From: Pseudomonas sp. MYb118
GTDB taxonomy: Bacteria > Pseudomonadota > Gammaproteobacteria > Pseudomonadales > Pseudomonadaceae
Direction of reading: 5' to 3'
Assembly (NCBI RefSeq): GCF_040947875.1
Contig: NZ_JBFRXN010000002.1
Coordinates: forward strand, 2,356,001 to 2,420,000
DNA: 64,000 nucleotides
Part shown: in pieces, positions 1-8,565 of the stretch
Position numbering within the stretch: position 1 is the stretch's first letter
Layout of the letters: the number at the start of each line of letters is the position of its first letter
Program-made: the position numbers and the translations under genes
Notes under the pieces: generated by a model
What the model was told of the DNA's origin: nothing
The model's database searches: none
What the model saw: only the letters and a program-made list of their open reading frames with translations

Positions 1-1
1 T

Positions 2-925
2 GACAGCAAGCAACCGGCGGACAAGGTGCTGCCGGTCGAGGAGTTCAAGACCGAGCGCTGGCGCGACATGGACGCCGATGTCGAATTCACCGGCAAGCGC
101 ATCGTCCACAGTGAAAAACTGCCGTTCAACGATCTCTACACGCACCTGGTGCTGACCGACGGCGTGCTCAGCCTCGAGCCGCTGCGCTTCGGCGTGGCCG
201 GCGGCAAGCTGGATGCGCAGATTCGCCTCAACGGCCACACCGAACCGCTGGAAGGCAACGCCAAGCTCACCGCGCGTGGCTTCAAGCTCAAGCAGCTGTT
301 CCCGACGTTCGAGCCGATGAAAACCAGCTTCGGCGAGCTTAATGGCGATGCCGACATCAGCGGTCGCGGCAACTCGGTGGCGACCTTGCTGGGCACCGCC
401 AATGGCAACCTGAAAATGCTGATCAACGACGGCGCCATCAGTCGCGAACTGATGGAACTGGCCGGGCTCAACGTCGGCAACTACGTGGTCGGCAAGATCT
501 TTGGCGACAAGGAAGTGAAGATCAACTGCGCGGCCGCCGACTTCGACATCAAGAGCGGCCTGGCCAGCACGCGTCTGTTCGTCTTCGACACCGAGAACGC
601 GATCATCTACATCGACGGCACGGCGAACATGGCCACCGAGCAACTGGACCTGACCGTGACCCCGGAATCCAAGGGCTGGCGCCTGATTTCCCTGCGCTCG
701 CCGCTGTACGTGCGCGGCAAGTTCATCAAGCCCGATGCCGGTGTGAAGGCGGTGCCGCTGATGCTGCGCGGGGCGGGGATGGTGGCGCTGGGCGTGATCG
801 CGGCGCCGGCCGCGGGCCTGCTGGCCCTGGTGGCACCCAGCGGTGGGGAGCCGAACCAGTGTGCGCCGTTGTTGCAGCAGATGAAGGCGGGGAAGGCGCC
901 GGTGACGGTTAAACCCACAAAATAA
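2..925 (+). CDS. AsmA family protein, C-terminal part (cut by window edge)
   Basis: The reading frame is open to the first base, so the N-terminus lies outside the window; about 307 residues are visible. The visible part is beta-rich with alternating hydrophobic residues and a stretch reading GELNGDADISGRG, typical of the AsmA C-terminal region, and ends in a hydrophobic Ala/Gly segment followed by a Cys-containing tail. AsmA proteins are large inner-membrane-anchored periplasmic proteins linked to outer-membrane assembly and lipid transport. The gene is followed by an inverted REP pair and converges on the ferritin-like gene. The family is fairly sure; the exact AsmA subtype cannot be told from this fragment. 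Confidence 0.8.
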   Translation, partial: DSKQPADKVLPVEEFKTERWRDMDADVEFTGKRIVHSEKLPFNDLYTHLVLTDGVLSLEPLRFGVAGGKLDAQIRLNGHTEPLEGNAKLTARGFKLKQLFPTFEPMKTSFGELNGDADISGRGNSVATLLGTANGNLKMLINDGAISRELMELAGLNVGNYVVGKIFGDKEVKINCAAADFDIKSGLASTRLFVFDTENAIIYIDGTANMATEQLDLTVTPESKGWRLISLRSPLYVRGKFIKPDAGVKAVPLMLRGAGMVALGVIAAPAAGLLALVAPSGGEPNQCAPLLQQMKAGKAPVTVKPTK

Positions 926-945
926 GTGGTGCCTGGGAGACCGCA

Positions 946-1036
946 TTCGCGAGCAAGCCCGCTCCCACAGTGTTCTGTGGTGAACACAAAATCTGTGAAC
1001 ACCACCTAATACTGTGGGAGCGGGCTTGCTCGCGAA
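946..1036. repeat. REP pair (inverted)
   Basis: Two copies of a GGGAGCGGGCTTGCTCGCGA-type palindrome face each other around a short spacer, filling most of the gap between the AsmA-like gene and the convergent ferritin-like gene. Transcripts from either strand could fold into a long hairpin. Confidence 0.85.
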
Positions 1037-1052
1037 GGCGGCCTGTCAGGCG

Positions 1053-1583
1053 CTACAAATCCCGAAGAATATCGGCCATATCATCGGCATGCTCTTCTTC
1101 CTGAGCCAGGATGTCCTCGAAGATGCGCCGGGTGGTCGGGTCCTTTTCGCCAATGTACTGAATGATCTCCCGGTAGCTGTCGATGGCGATCCGTTCGGCC
1201 ACCAGGTCTTCGTAAACCATTTCCTTGAGCGTGTTGCCAGCCACGTACTGCGCGTGGGAATTTTTCGACAGCAGGTCGGGGTTGAACTCCGGCTCGCCGC
1301 CCAGTTGCACGATGCGCTCGGCCAGGCGGTCGGCGTGGGCGGCTTCCTGGTTGGCGTGTTCGAGGAATTCGTCGGCGGCGACATGGGCCTTGAGGCCGTT
1401 GGCCATGAAATAGTGGCGCTTGTAGCGCAGCACGCACACCAGCTCCGTGGCCAGCGATTCGTTGAGCAGGCGCAGCACTTCCTCGCGGTCGGCACTGTAG
1501 CTTTCGGTCACCGCGCCGTTCTCGACGTTCTGTCGGGCACGGGCGCGAAGCGTTGTTACATCGGACAAATGCATGTCACTCAT
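1053..1583 (-). CDS. Ferritin-like / bacterioferritin-type protein
   Basis: A 176-residue, mostly helical protein. Two Glu/His pairs of a ferritin di-iron site are visible: an early Glu in the segment around ATELVCVLRYKRHY, then EHANQEAAHADR, and a later Glu with EEEHADD near the C-terminus. Such proteins store iron or detoxify iron and peroxide in the cytoplasm. The start at 1583 is chosen because AGGAG lies about 6 bases upstream; an upstream in-frame start lacks this site. The length equals that of a P. aeruginosa probable bacterioferritin near the urease genes, as I recall it. It is longer than classical Bfr (about 155 residues), and no haem-ligand Met was assigned. Confidence 0.85.
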   Translation of the reverse strand: MSDMHLSDVTTLRARARQNVENGAVTESYSADREEVLRLLNESLATELVCVLRYKRHYFMANGLKAHVAADEFLEHANQEAAHADRLAERIVQLGGEPEFNPDLLSKNSHAQYVAGNTLKEMVYEDLVAERIAIDSYREIIQYIGEKDPTTRRIFEDILAQEEEHADDMADILRDL

Positions 1584-1828
1584 GGCGTTCTCCTGGAGGC
1601 TAATCCGGTGGGGCGTCACCCTCTGTGGAAGTGATCGCTACTTAGGCTGTGAGTGGCGCGCGGGAGAAAAAGTTTGATGCAATTGGCCAATCGAAAAGCC
1701 GCACCGCACCGGGTCGGTTACGCGGGATGTCATAGACTGCTCGTCGAGTTGTCACTTTCGCCGGCGATGCTTGGCGGATGTCTTGCATCCAGTCGGGTGT
1801 CACCTGCCGCTTACAAGGATGTCCATCC

Positions 1829-2719
1829 ATGTCGCAAGGTTCGGCCACGCGTTACCCGTTGGTGCTGGTCCCGGGGATGCTCGGGTTTATCCGGCTGGTG
1901 TTCTATTCGTACTGGTACGGCATAGCCGAAGCCTTGCGTCGGGATGGAGCGACCGTGATCGCGGTGCAGGTCTCGCCGCTGCACTCCAGCGAAGTACGCG
2001 GCGAGCAATTGCTGGCGCGGATCGAAGAGATATTGCGTGAGACCGGCGCCGCCAGGGTCAACCTGATCGGTCACAGCCAGGGCGCGCTGACCGCCCGTTA
2101 CGCCGCGGCGATGCGCCCGGACCTGGTGGCTTCGGTGACGTCGGTGGCCGGGCCCAACCATGGTTCGGAACTGGCCGATCACATCCACACCCATTACCCG
2201 GCGGACAGCGCCAAGGGGCGGCTGCTGGCGTTCTTCCTGCGCCTGATTGGTGCGGTGATGGGGCTGCTGGACACCGGCTACCGCGGGCCGAAGCTACCGG
2301 TGGATATCCATGCCGGCCACGAATCGCTGACCACGGCGGGGGTGACACTGTTCAATCAGCGTTATCCACAGGGCCTGCCCGAAACCTGGGGTGGGCACGG
2401 GCCGGAAGAGGTCAACGGCGTACGCTACTACTCATGGTCGGGCACCCTGCAACCGGGCAAGACCGACCGCGGACGTAACCTGCTGGACGGCACCAACCGC
2501 AGCTGTCGCCTGTTCGCCACCACCTTCGTGCGCGAAGCCGGACAGTGCGACGGCATGGTCGGGCGCTACAGCTCGCACCTGGGCACGGTGATCGGTGATG
2601 CGTACCCGCTGGATCATTTCGACATCGTCAACCAGTCGGTGGGGCTGGTGGGGAAGGGCGCGGAGCCGATCAGGCTGTTTGTCGAGCATGCGGGGCGGTT
2701 GAAGGCGGCGGGGCTTTAG
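1829..2719 (+). CDS. Triacylglycerol lipase, family I.1 (alpha/beta hydrolase)
   Basis: A 296-residue alpha/beta hydrolase that should cleave fatty-acid esters. The nucleophile elbow GHSQG places the catalytic Ser at residue 83. The acid is Asp241 in CDGMVGRYSSHLG and the base is His263 in YPLDHFD. The oxyanion segment reads LVPGMLG. Segments such as RVNLIGHSQGALTARY and VTSVAGPNHGSELAD match the P. fragi-type lipases. Two cysteines (SCRL and QCDG) flank the catalytic Asp region and could form the disulfide known in this family. No signal peptide is visible, so export is uncertain. The start at 1829 follows AAGGA; the frame is open further upstream. It is divergent from the ferritin-like gene. 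Confidence 0.9.
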   Translation: MSQGSATRYPLVLVPGMLGFIRLVFYSYWYGIAEALRRDGATVIAVQVSPLHSSEVRGEQLLARIEEILRETGAARVNLIGHSQGALTARYAAAMRPDLVASVTSVAGPNHGSELADHIHTHYPADSAKGRLLAFFLRLIGAVMGLLDTGYRGPKLPVDIHAGHESLTTAGVTLFNQRYPQGLPETWGGHGPEEVNGVRYYSWSGTLQPGKTDRGRNLLDGTNRSCRLFATTFVREAGQCDGMVGRYSSHLGTVIGDAYPLDHFDIVNQSVGLVGKGAEPIRLFVEHAGRLKAAGL

Positions 2720-2733
2720 ACCGCGTTATCGTT

Positions 2734-2834
2734 CTTCGCGAGCAAGTCGAATCGTCGCACCGCCGCTCCCACAGAGGACCGCATTCCACCTGAAGAAATG
2801 CAATCACCTGTGGGAGCGGGCTTGCTCGCGAAGG
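2734..2834. repeat. REP pair, left copy of the long-arm class
   Basis: The left copy reads TCGCGAGCAAGTCGAATCG then TCGCACCGCCGCTCCCACAG, an extended variant with extra inner sequence; the right copy is the ordinary short form. The pair sits between the lipase gene and the convergent EamA gene and stops 3 bases before the latter's stop codon. Confidence 0.8.
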
Positions 2835-2836
2835 CG

Positions 2837-3718
2837 TCAGCCCAGACGCCGCCCCAACACCGTCGTCCACCGCTCCGAAACAATCACCCCACCCAACGTC
2901 AACGCCCCACCCACCAGGTGATACAGCGCCAACTGCTCACGCAGCACCACCGCCGCAATCAGCGCGGTGATCAACGGCAGCAAATTGAAGAACATCACCG
3001 TGCGGCTCGATCCCAGGCGCACCACCGCCTGCATCCACAACAGCGGCGCGAGCATCGAAGCCAGCAGGCAGGCGTACAGCACCAGCGGAACGTTCTGCAC
3101 GGTCGGGCCGATTTTCGGCGAGACGGCAAACAGCGGAAACAGCACCACCACCGCCACCAGCACTTGCAGGTACAACAACACCAGCGGCGGCAAACGCAGC
3201 TGCCATTTTTTCAGCAGTGTGCTGTACAGCGCATAGGCCAGCGTGGCGATCAGCATCAACGCGTCGCCCAGGTTCACCCCGTGTTCCAGCAGCGCCGCGA
3301 GGCTGCCGGACGACACCACCACCAGCACACCGATCAGCGACAACACCGCGCCAACCAGTGCGCCTGCGGTCAGGCGCTGGCCCAGGCTGACGATGGCCAT
3401 GGCCAGCGCCATCAACGGCATCAGCGACAGGATGATGCCCATGTTGGTGGCGGTGGTCATGCTTGCGGCGAAGTACGCCAGGCTCTGGTACACGGCCATG
3501 CCCAACACGCCGAGGATGAAGATCTTGCCCAGGTTCGGGCGGATCGCCGACCAGTGGGTGATCACCGGCTTGAGCATGAACGGGGTGAACAGCAGCCCGG
3601 CGAGCAGCCAGCGGTAAAAACCGATCTCGGCGGGGAAGATCGCCCCGGCCGACATTTTGGTGATCACGGTGTTGCCGGCCCAGATGAAAATGGCCAGCAG
3701 GGGATAAGCGTATTGCAT
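2837..3718 (-). CDS. EamA/DMT-family transporter
   Basis: A protein of about 293 residues made almost entirely of hydrophobic segments, about ten, in two similar halves as in the drug/metabolite transporter family. The first segment reads YPLLAIFIWAGNTV followed by FYRWLLAG, a common start of EamA carriers. The role is likely export of amino acids or other small metabolites across the inner membrane; the substrate cannot be inferred. ATG at 3718 is preferred over a GTG at 3724; neither has a strong ribosome binding site. The gene is divergent from the PsiF gene. Confidence 0.85.
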   Translation of the reverse strand: MQYAYPLLAIFIWAGNTVITKMSAGAIFPAEIGFYRWLLAGLLFTPFMLKPVITHWSAIRPNLGKIFILGVLGMAVYQSLAYFAASMTTATNMGIILSLMPLMALAMAIVSLGQRLTAGALVGAVLSLIGVLVVVSSGSLAALLEHGVNLGDALMLIATLAYALYSTLLKKWQLRLPPLVLLYLQVLVAVVVLFPLFAVSPKIGPTVQNVPLVLYACLLASMLAPLLWMQAVVRLGSSRTVMFFNLLPLITALIAAVVLREQLALYHLVGGALTLGGVIVSERWTTVLGRRLG

Positions 3719-3847
3719 CAGCACAACCAGAACATTGATGGCCGGCCATTATCCACGGTCTGGTCGCCGGCAGGAATGTGTAACAGGGCTTGTCTACACT
3801 TCAGGGCGAGGCCGTGCTCCTCGGTGCGGCGACAAGGAGAAAACTCC

Positions 3848-4150
3848 ATGAAGATGTTGCGTGTCCCTTTGTTGATGATCGGTCTGCTGCTCTGCTCCCA
3901 GGGTTTCGCCGCCACGGCCCAGCAGAACAAAATGACCACCTGCAACGCTGACGCCACCGCCAAGAGCCTCAAGGGTGATGAGCGCAAGGCCTTCATGAGC
4001 ACCTGCCTCAAGGCCGCGCCGGCCGCCAACGACGCCAAGGCCCTGACCCCGCAGCAGGAAAAGATGAAAACCTGCAATGCCGATGCGGCGACCAAGGCGT
4101 TGAAGGGCGATGAGCGCAAGGCGTTCATGAGTAGTTGCCTGAAGAAATAA
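3848..4150 (+). CDS. PsiF-repeat periplasmic protein
   Basis: A 100-residue protein with a signal peptide (MKMLRVPLLMIGLLLC...GFA, cleaved near residue 22) and two copies of the PsiF repeat, each CNADA-x-K-LKGDERKAFMS-x-CLK. Each copy holds two Cys, so two disulfides or a metal site are possible. PsiF was named as a phosphate-starvation-inducible protein in E. coli; its biochemical role is unknown. The start follows AAGGAG 9 bases upstream. The same frame is open far upstream across the antisense of the EamA gene, but this start gives a proper signal peptide. Confidence 0.88.
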   Translation: MKMLRVPLLMIGLLLCSQGFAATAQQNKMTTCNADATAKSLKGDERKAFMSTCLKAAPAANDAKALTPQQEKMKTCNADAATKALKGDERKAFMSSCLKK

Positions 4151-4170
4151 TCGTGTCGGCTGAAGGTACT

Positions 4171-4245
4171 TCTCGCGAGCAGGCTCGCTCCCACAGAGGT
4201 TCGGTGTCCGCCGGCCCATTGTGGGAGCGAGCCTGCTCGCGATAG
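4171..4245. repeat. REP pair (inverted)
   Basis: Facing palindromes of the GCGAGCAGGCTCGCTCCCAC class, separated by about 24 bases, between the PsiF gene and the AI-2E-type permease gene, which run in the same direction. Confidence 0.85.
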
Positions 4246-4335
4246 GGTCGCCAATGTCGCCACACAATCCCTAGTGCTCCCCCGCGAACGCTGGCAGACT
4301 GCCAATCCTTTCTACGCCGTTCGTTTTGAGGCTGT

Positions 4336-5349
4336 ATGCCAACGTTTTCTCAACGCCAAGTCTTGCTGGTCATCAGTTGGGTGATCATCTTCGGTGGTTT
4401 GCTGCTGGTGCTGCCCCTGCGCTTGCTGCCCAGCCTGCTGGCCGGGTTGCTGGTGTTCGAACTGGTCAACATGCTCACCCCGCAATTGCAGCGCCTGATC
4501 GAAGGGCGGCGGGCGCGCTGGCTGGCGGTGGCGTTGCTGGGCACGCTGGTGGTCAGCGTGCTGGCGCTGATCTTCGCCGGGGCCATCAGCTTCCTGCTGC
4601 ACGAGGCGGAAAACCCCGGCGCGTCCCTGGATAAATTCATGCACGTGGTCGACCGCGCGCGCGGGCAGTTGCCGCCATTCGTCGACGCCTATCTGCCGGC
4701 CAGCGCCGCCGAGTTTCGTGTGGCCATCGGCGACTGGCTGAGCAAGCACCTGAGCGATCTGCAACTGGTGGGCAAGGACGCCGCGCACATGTTCGTCACG
4801 CTGCTGATCGGCATGGTGCTGGGCGCGATCATCGCCCTGCAGCGCATCCCTGACCTGACCAAGCGCAAACCGCTGGCGGCGGCGTTGTTCGATCGCCTGC
4901 ACCTGTTGGTCCAGGCCTTTCGCAACATCGTCTTTGCGCAGATCAAGATTTCCCTGCTCAACACCTTCTTCACCGGGATCTTCCTGGCGGTGGTGCTGCC
5001 GATGTTCGGCATCAAGCTGCCGCTGACCAAGACCCTGATCGTGCTGACCTTCCTGCTCGGCCTGTTGCCGGTGATCGGCAACCTGATTTCCAACACCCTG
5101 ATCACGATCGTCGGCCTGTCGCTGTCGATCTGGGTGGCGGTGGCAGCATTGGGTTACTTGATCGTGATCCACAAGCTTGAGTACTTCCTCAACGCGCGCA
5201 TCGTCGGCGGGCAGATCAGTGCCAAGTCGTGGGAGTTGCTTCTGGCGATGCTGGTGTTCGAAGCGGCGTTCGGCCTGCCGGGGGTGGTGGCGGGGCCGAT
5301 TTATTATGCTTATCTCAAGAGTGAGTTGAAGCAGGTGGGGATGGTTTGA
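4336..5349 (+). CDS. AI-2E family transporter (PerM/YdiK-like permease)
   Basis: A 337-residue inner-membrane protein. Two to three hydrophobic helices at the N-terminus are followed by an amphipathic region (about residues 90-160), then several more membrane helices, with the C-terminal block around VVLTFLLGLLPVIGNLISN and GQISAKSWELLLAMLVFEAAFGLPGVV typical of the PF01594 family. Members are annotated as autoinducer-2 exporters or PerM-type permeases, and the substrate of most is not proven. The gene stands alone between two REP pairs and converges on the Hsp70-like gene. Confidence 0.85.
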   Translation: MPTFSQRQVLLVISWVIIFGGLLLVLPLRLLPSLLAGLLVFELVNMLTPQLQRLIEGRRARWLAVALLGTLVVSVLALIFAGAISFLLHEAENPGASLDKFMHVVDRARGQLPPFVDAYLPASAAEFRVAIGDWLSKHLSDLQLVGKDAAHMFVTLLIGMVLGAIIALQRIPDLTKRKPLAAALFDRLHLLVQAFRNIVFAQIKISLLNTFFTGIFLAVVLPMFGIKLPLTKTLIVLTFLLGLLPVIGNLISNTLITIVGLSLSIWVAVAALGYLIVIHKLEYFLNARIVGGQISAKSWELLLAMLVFEAAFGLPGVVAGPIYYAYLKSELKQVGMV

Positions 5350-5377
5350 TCAGGCGGATTTGCGTCGCCTGATACAC

Positions 5378-5473
5378 CATCGCGAGCAGGCTCGCTCCCA
5401 CAGTGGGTGGCTGGTGTTCACAGGTTTTGTGTTCACTGCAGAACCATTGTGGGAGCGAGCCTGCTCGCGATAG
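5378..5473. repeat. REP pair (inverted)
   Basis: Facing GCGAGCAGGCTCGCTCCCAC palindromes around a spacer of about 40 bases, between two convergent genes, where a paired hairpin could end transcription from both sides. Confidence 0.85.
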
Positions 5474-5491
5474 GGGCAACGCGGTCTCGGA

Positions 5492-6766
5492 TCAGCCCAC
5501 AGAACCGTAACGCTTGGCCGCCTCAATCGCCAAACCACTGCCAATACTGCCAAAGATATTCCCCTCCACATGCCGCGCATTCGGCAGCATCGCCGCCACG
5601 CTGTTGCGCAGCGCCGGGATCCCGCTCGAACCGCCGGTGAAGAACACCGTGTCCACCTGGCCGACCTGCACATCGGCGTCCTTGAGCAGTTGGCCGACGC
5701 TTTCGCGCACGCGCACCAGCAGGCTGTCGATGGCCGACTCGAACAGCACGCGGGTCAGTTCCACGGCGAGGCCCGGTTCGATGCGGTCCAGCGGCACGTG
5801 GCGGCTGTCGTTGTGGGTCAGCTGGATCTTGGTTTCTTCCACTTCCATCGCCAGCCAGTGCCCGGCGCGTTGCTCGATCAGCTTGAACAGGCGGTCGATG
5901 CCGCCGGTGTCCTCGATGTCGTAGCGCATGCTGCCCAGGGCCAGTTGCGACTTCTGCGAGTACACCGAGTTGATGGTGTGCCAGGTCGCCAGGTTCATGT
6001 GGTGGCTGGTGGGCATGTAGGCGCCGCTCTTCATGCGGCTACCGTAGCCGAACAGCGGCATCAGGCCTTGCAGGCTGAGCTGCTTGTCGAAGTCGGTCCC
6101 GCCGATGTGCACGCCGCCGGTGGCGAGGATGTCGTCCTGGCGCTGGTCCTGGCCGCGACGCTCAGGCGACAGGCGCACCAGGGAGAAGTCGGAGGTACCA
6201 CCGCCGATGTCGACGATCAGCACCAACTCTTCCTTCTCGATGGTCGACTCGTAGTCGAAGGCCGCCGCAATCGGTTCGAACTGGAACGAGACGTCCTTGA
6301 AGCCGATCTTGCGCGCCACTTCCACCAGGGTGTCTTCGGCTTCCTTGTCGGCGACCGGGTCCTCGTCGACGAAAAACACCGGGCGACCCAGCACCACTTG
6401 CTCGAACTCACGGCCGGCGGCGGCCTCGGCGCGCTGCTTCAACTGGCCGATGAACAGCCCCAGCAGGTCCTTGAACGGCATCGCCGTGCCCAGCACGCTG
6501 GTGTCGTGCTTGATCAGCTTGGAACCCAGCAGGCTTTTGAGCGAGCGCATCAGACGGCCTTCATAGCCTTCCAGGTACTCGTGCAGCGCCAGTCGGCCGT
6601 ACACCGGGCGGCGTTCTTCGAGGTTGAAGAACACCACCGACGGCAGGGTGATCTTGCCGTCCTCCAGCGCGATCAGCGTTTCCACGCCGGGGCGCAGCCA
6701 GCCGACAGTGGAGTTGGACGTGCCGAAGTCGATACCCAAGGCACGGGCTGGAGAGGCAATGTTCAT
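5492..6766 (-). CDS. yegD: Short Hsp70-family chaperone (YegD-like)
   Basis: A 424-residue actin-fold ATPase. The phosphate-1 loop GIDFGTSNSTVGW is at residues 11-23, the phosphate-2 loop region IVDIGGGTSDFSLV is mid-protein, and the adenosine motif FFTGGSSGIPAL is near the end. The protein stops soon after the nucleotide-binding domain, so it lacks the peptide-binding domain and lid of DnaK (about 640 residues), as does E. coli YegD. A chaperone-related role is likely but the client is unknown. It is divergent from cbpA-cbpM across 309 bases, which makes a functional link with that J-protein plausible. Confidence 0.85.
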   Translation of the reverse strand: MNIASPARALGIDFGTSNSTVGWLRPGVETLIALEDGKITLPSVVFFNLEERRPVYGRLALHEYLEGYEGRLMRSLKSLLGSKLIKHDTSVLGTAMPFKDLLGLFIGQLKQRAEAAAGREFEQVVLGRPVFFVDEDPVADKEAEDTLVEVARKIGFKDVSFQFEPIAAAFDYESTIEKEELVLIVDIGGGTSDFSLVRLSPERRGQDQRQDDILATGGVHIGGTDFDKQLSLQGLMPLFGYGSRMKSGAYMPTSHHMNLATWHTINSVYSQKSQLALGSMRYDIEDTGGIDRLFKLIEQRAGHWLAMEVEETKIQLTHNDSRHVPLDRIEPGLAVELTRVLFESAIDSLLVRVRESVGQLLKDADVQVGQVDTVFFTGGSSGIPALRNSVAAMLPNARHVEGNIFGSIGSGLAIEAAKRYGSVG

Positions 6767-7075
6767 GTATGTGCGGTTCCGGTCAAAAAAACGGCCGCGC
6801 AGTGTATGCCAGTAGCGACCAGAATCGAAGGCCGACTATCCGCTAAATCTCACCGTTCGCGCCTTGATAAGCCGCCGCTCAGCCCCAAACTTGTCTGCAT
6901 TGAGCCTGGCAGCCCGCGAACGGTCGCAAGTACCGCCCGCCGCTGCCGATAAACTTCTGATGCGCCCCCCGGTCACAATAGTGTCCCGCACTTGAGATCG
7001 GTCAACCGGCCAGCCGCAAATGCGAGCATGCTGGCCGTCATGGCGCGATATCGAATAACGGATGGTGAGCCTTAG
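6767..7075. other. Divergent intergenic region between the Hsp70-like gene and cbpA
   Basis: A 309-base gap holding the 5' regions of two divergent chaperone genes. No REP, convincing small gene or clear promoter was found. A CTTGAG at 6991 resembles a sigma-32 -35 element, but no matching CCCCAT -10 element follows at the right distance, so no heat-shock promoter is claimed. Confidence 0.5.
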
Positions 7076-8026
7076 ATGGACTTCAAAGACTATTACAAGA
7101 TTCTCGGTGTGGAACCGACCGCGGACGATAAGACGATCAAGGCCGCTTATCGCAAACTCGCGCGCAAGTACCACCCCGACGTCAGCAAGGAAAAGGACGC
7201 CGAAGCCAAGTTCAAGGATGCCTCGGAAGCCTATGAAGCGCTGAAAAGCGCCGACAAGCGCGCCGAATACGACGACTTGCGCAAATACGGCCAGCACGGC
7301 CAGCCGTTCCAGGGCCCGCCGGGTTGGCAGGGGCGTGGCGGCAGCGGTGGTGGTTTTGGTGGCGGCGGCACGGGCGACTTCTCGGACTTCTTCAGTTCGA
7401 TCTTCGGCAACCGTGGCCCCGGTTTTGGCGGTGGACAATCAGGCCGCAGCGCCGGACGACGAGGGCAGGACGTGGAAATGGAACTGGCGATTTTCCTCGA
7501 GGAAACCCTGTCCAATGAATCGAAGAAGGTCACCTTCCAGGTGCCGCAGTACAACGCGGCCGGCCAGCACGTGAGCAACACCAGCAAAAGCCTGAACGTG
7601 AAGATTCCGGCCGGCGTCACCGACGGCGAGCGCATCCGCCTCAAGGGCCAGGGCGCGCCGGGTATCGGTGGCGGGGCCAATGGCGACCTGTTCCTGATCA
7701 TTCGCTTCGCGCCGCACCCCAAGTTCGACGTCGAAGGCGAAAACCTGATCATCACCTTGCCGTTGGCGCCGTGGGAGCTGGCACTGGGCACCGAAGTGGC
7801 CGTGCCGACCCTGACCGGCAAGATCAACCTCAAGGTCCCGGCCGGCAGCCAGAACGGCCAGCGCATGCGCGCCAAGGGCCACGGCCTGCTGAACAAGGCC
7901 GGGCAACGCGGTTATCTGTTCGTGCAACTCAAGGCTGTGATGCCCAAGGCATCCAGCGATGAGGTCAAGGCGCTGTGGCAGGAACTGGCGAAGAAGGCCG
8001 CATTCGACCCGCGAGAGAACTTCTGA
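7076..8026 (+). CDS. cbpA: DnaJ-class co-chaperone CbpA
   Basis: A 316-residue J-protein. The J domain is residues 1-70 with the HPD motif at 33-35 (KYHPDVSK), followed by a Gly-rich linker (about 82-125) with phenylalanines. Two C-terminal beta-barrel client-binding domains follow. The Cys-rich zinc domain of DnaJ is absent, which marks the CbpA class (E. coli CbpA has 306 residues). It stimulates Hsp70 ATPase activity, and CbpA also binds curved DNA in E. coli. It is followed after 23 bases by its inhibitor gene cbpM, giving a clear operon. Confidence 0.92.
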   Translation: MDFKDYYKILGVEPTADDKTIKAAYRKLARKYHPDVSKEKDAEAKFKDASEAYEALKSADKRAEYDDLRKYGQHGQPFQGPPGWQGRGGSGGGFGGGGTGDFSDFFSSIFGNRGPGFGGGQSGRSAGRRGQDVEMELAIFLEETLSNESKKVTFQVPQYNAAGQHVSNTSKSLNVKIPAGVTDGERIRLKGQGAPGIGGGANGDLFLIIRFAPHPKFDVEGENLIITLPLAPWELALGTEVAVPTLTGKINLKVPAGSQNGQRMRAKGHGLLNKAGQRGYLFVQLKAVMPKASSDEVKALWQELAKKAAFDPRENF

Positions 8027-8049
8027 AAACTCAGATGGAGTAGCCGACT

Positions 8050-8355
8050 ATGAGCAGTCCCCTGATCGTTCAACTGGACATGGCAGAATTCTGCGAGGCG
8101 ACCGAGCTGTCGGACGTCTACGTGATCGAAATCGTCGAACACGGCATCCTCGAACCTCAGGGTAGCCAGCCCAGGGACTGGCGCTTCACCGACTATGAGC
8201 TGACCCTGGCCAAGCGTGCCGCCAAACTGCGGCACGACCTCGAACTGGAATGGGAAGGCGTCGCCCTGGCGCTGGACCTGCTCGAAGAAGTCCAGCAACT
8301 GCGGGCGGAAAACCAGATGCTCAAGCAGCGGCTGGGACGTTTGGTGGTGGAGTAA
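8050..8355 (+). CDS. cbpM: Chaperone modulator CbpM
   Basis: A 101-residue protein with a MerR-like N-terminal helix-turn-helix fold (FCEATELSDVYVIEIVEHGIL) and a C-terminal helix rich in Leu and Gln (DLLEEVQQLRAENQMLKQRL), matching CbpM. CbpM binds the J domain of CbpA and blocks its action with Hsp70. GGAG lies about 11 bases upstream of the ATG. The gene lies 23 bases after cbpA on the same strand, as in E. coli and other pseudomonads. Confidence 0.9.
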   Translation: MSSPLIVQLDMAEFCEATELSDVYVIEIVEHGILEPQGSQPRDWRFTDYELTLAKRAAKLRHDLELEWEGVALALDLLEEVQQLRAENQMLKQRLGRLVVE

Positions 8356-8370
8356 GCCCAACACCCCCTC

Positions 8371-8461
8371 TGTAGGAGCGAGCTTGCTCGCGATAGCGGA
8401 CCATCAAGCACCATCTGTGTTGACTGACACTACGCCATCGCGAGCAAGCTCGCTCCTACAG
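8371..8461. repeat. REP pair, TAGGAGCGAGCTTGCTCGCGA class
   Basis: Facing copies of the TGTAGGAGCGAGCTTGCTCG class (AAGCTCGCTCCTACA in the other direction), differing from the GGGAGCGAGCCTGCTC class in the arms. They lie between cbpM and the large ligase gene, same strand. Confidence 0.85.
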
Positions 8462-8565
8462 GGGATTTGTGTCGTGGAGCAGATGCCCTGCTCGCGATAA
8501 CTATGTACCGCAGCCGCCCCCATTCAAGATGATGTGCTAGCGCTCCAATTCACTGGAGAACCGCT

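Noticed and set aside
946..1036. REP arrays as a CRISPR
   Set aside because: The repeats are inverted pairs spread singly across 60 kb, not direct repeats with regular unique spacers, and no cas gene is present.
2798..3847. N-terminal extension of the PsiF gene frame
   Set aside because: The upstream 350 codons are Gln/His/Arg-rich antisense of the EamA gene and begin in a REP; the internal ATG has a good ribosome site and gives a clean signal peptide.
6991..7030. Sigma-32 heat-shock promoter before cbpA
   Set aside because: CTTGAG resembles a -35 element, but no CCCCAT-type -10 lies 13-17 bases downstream.
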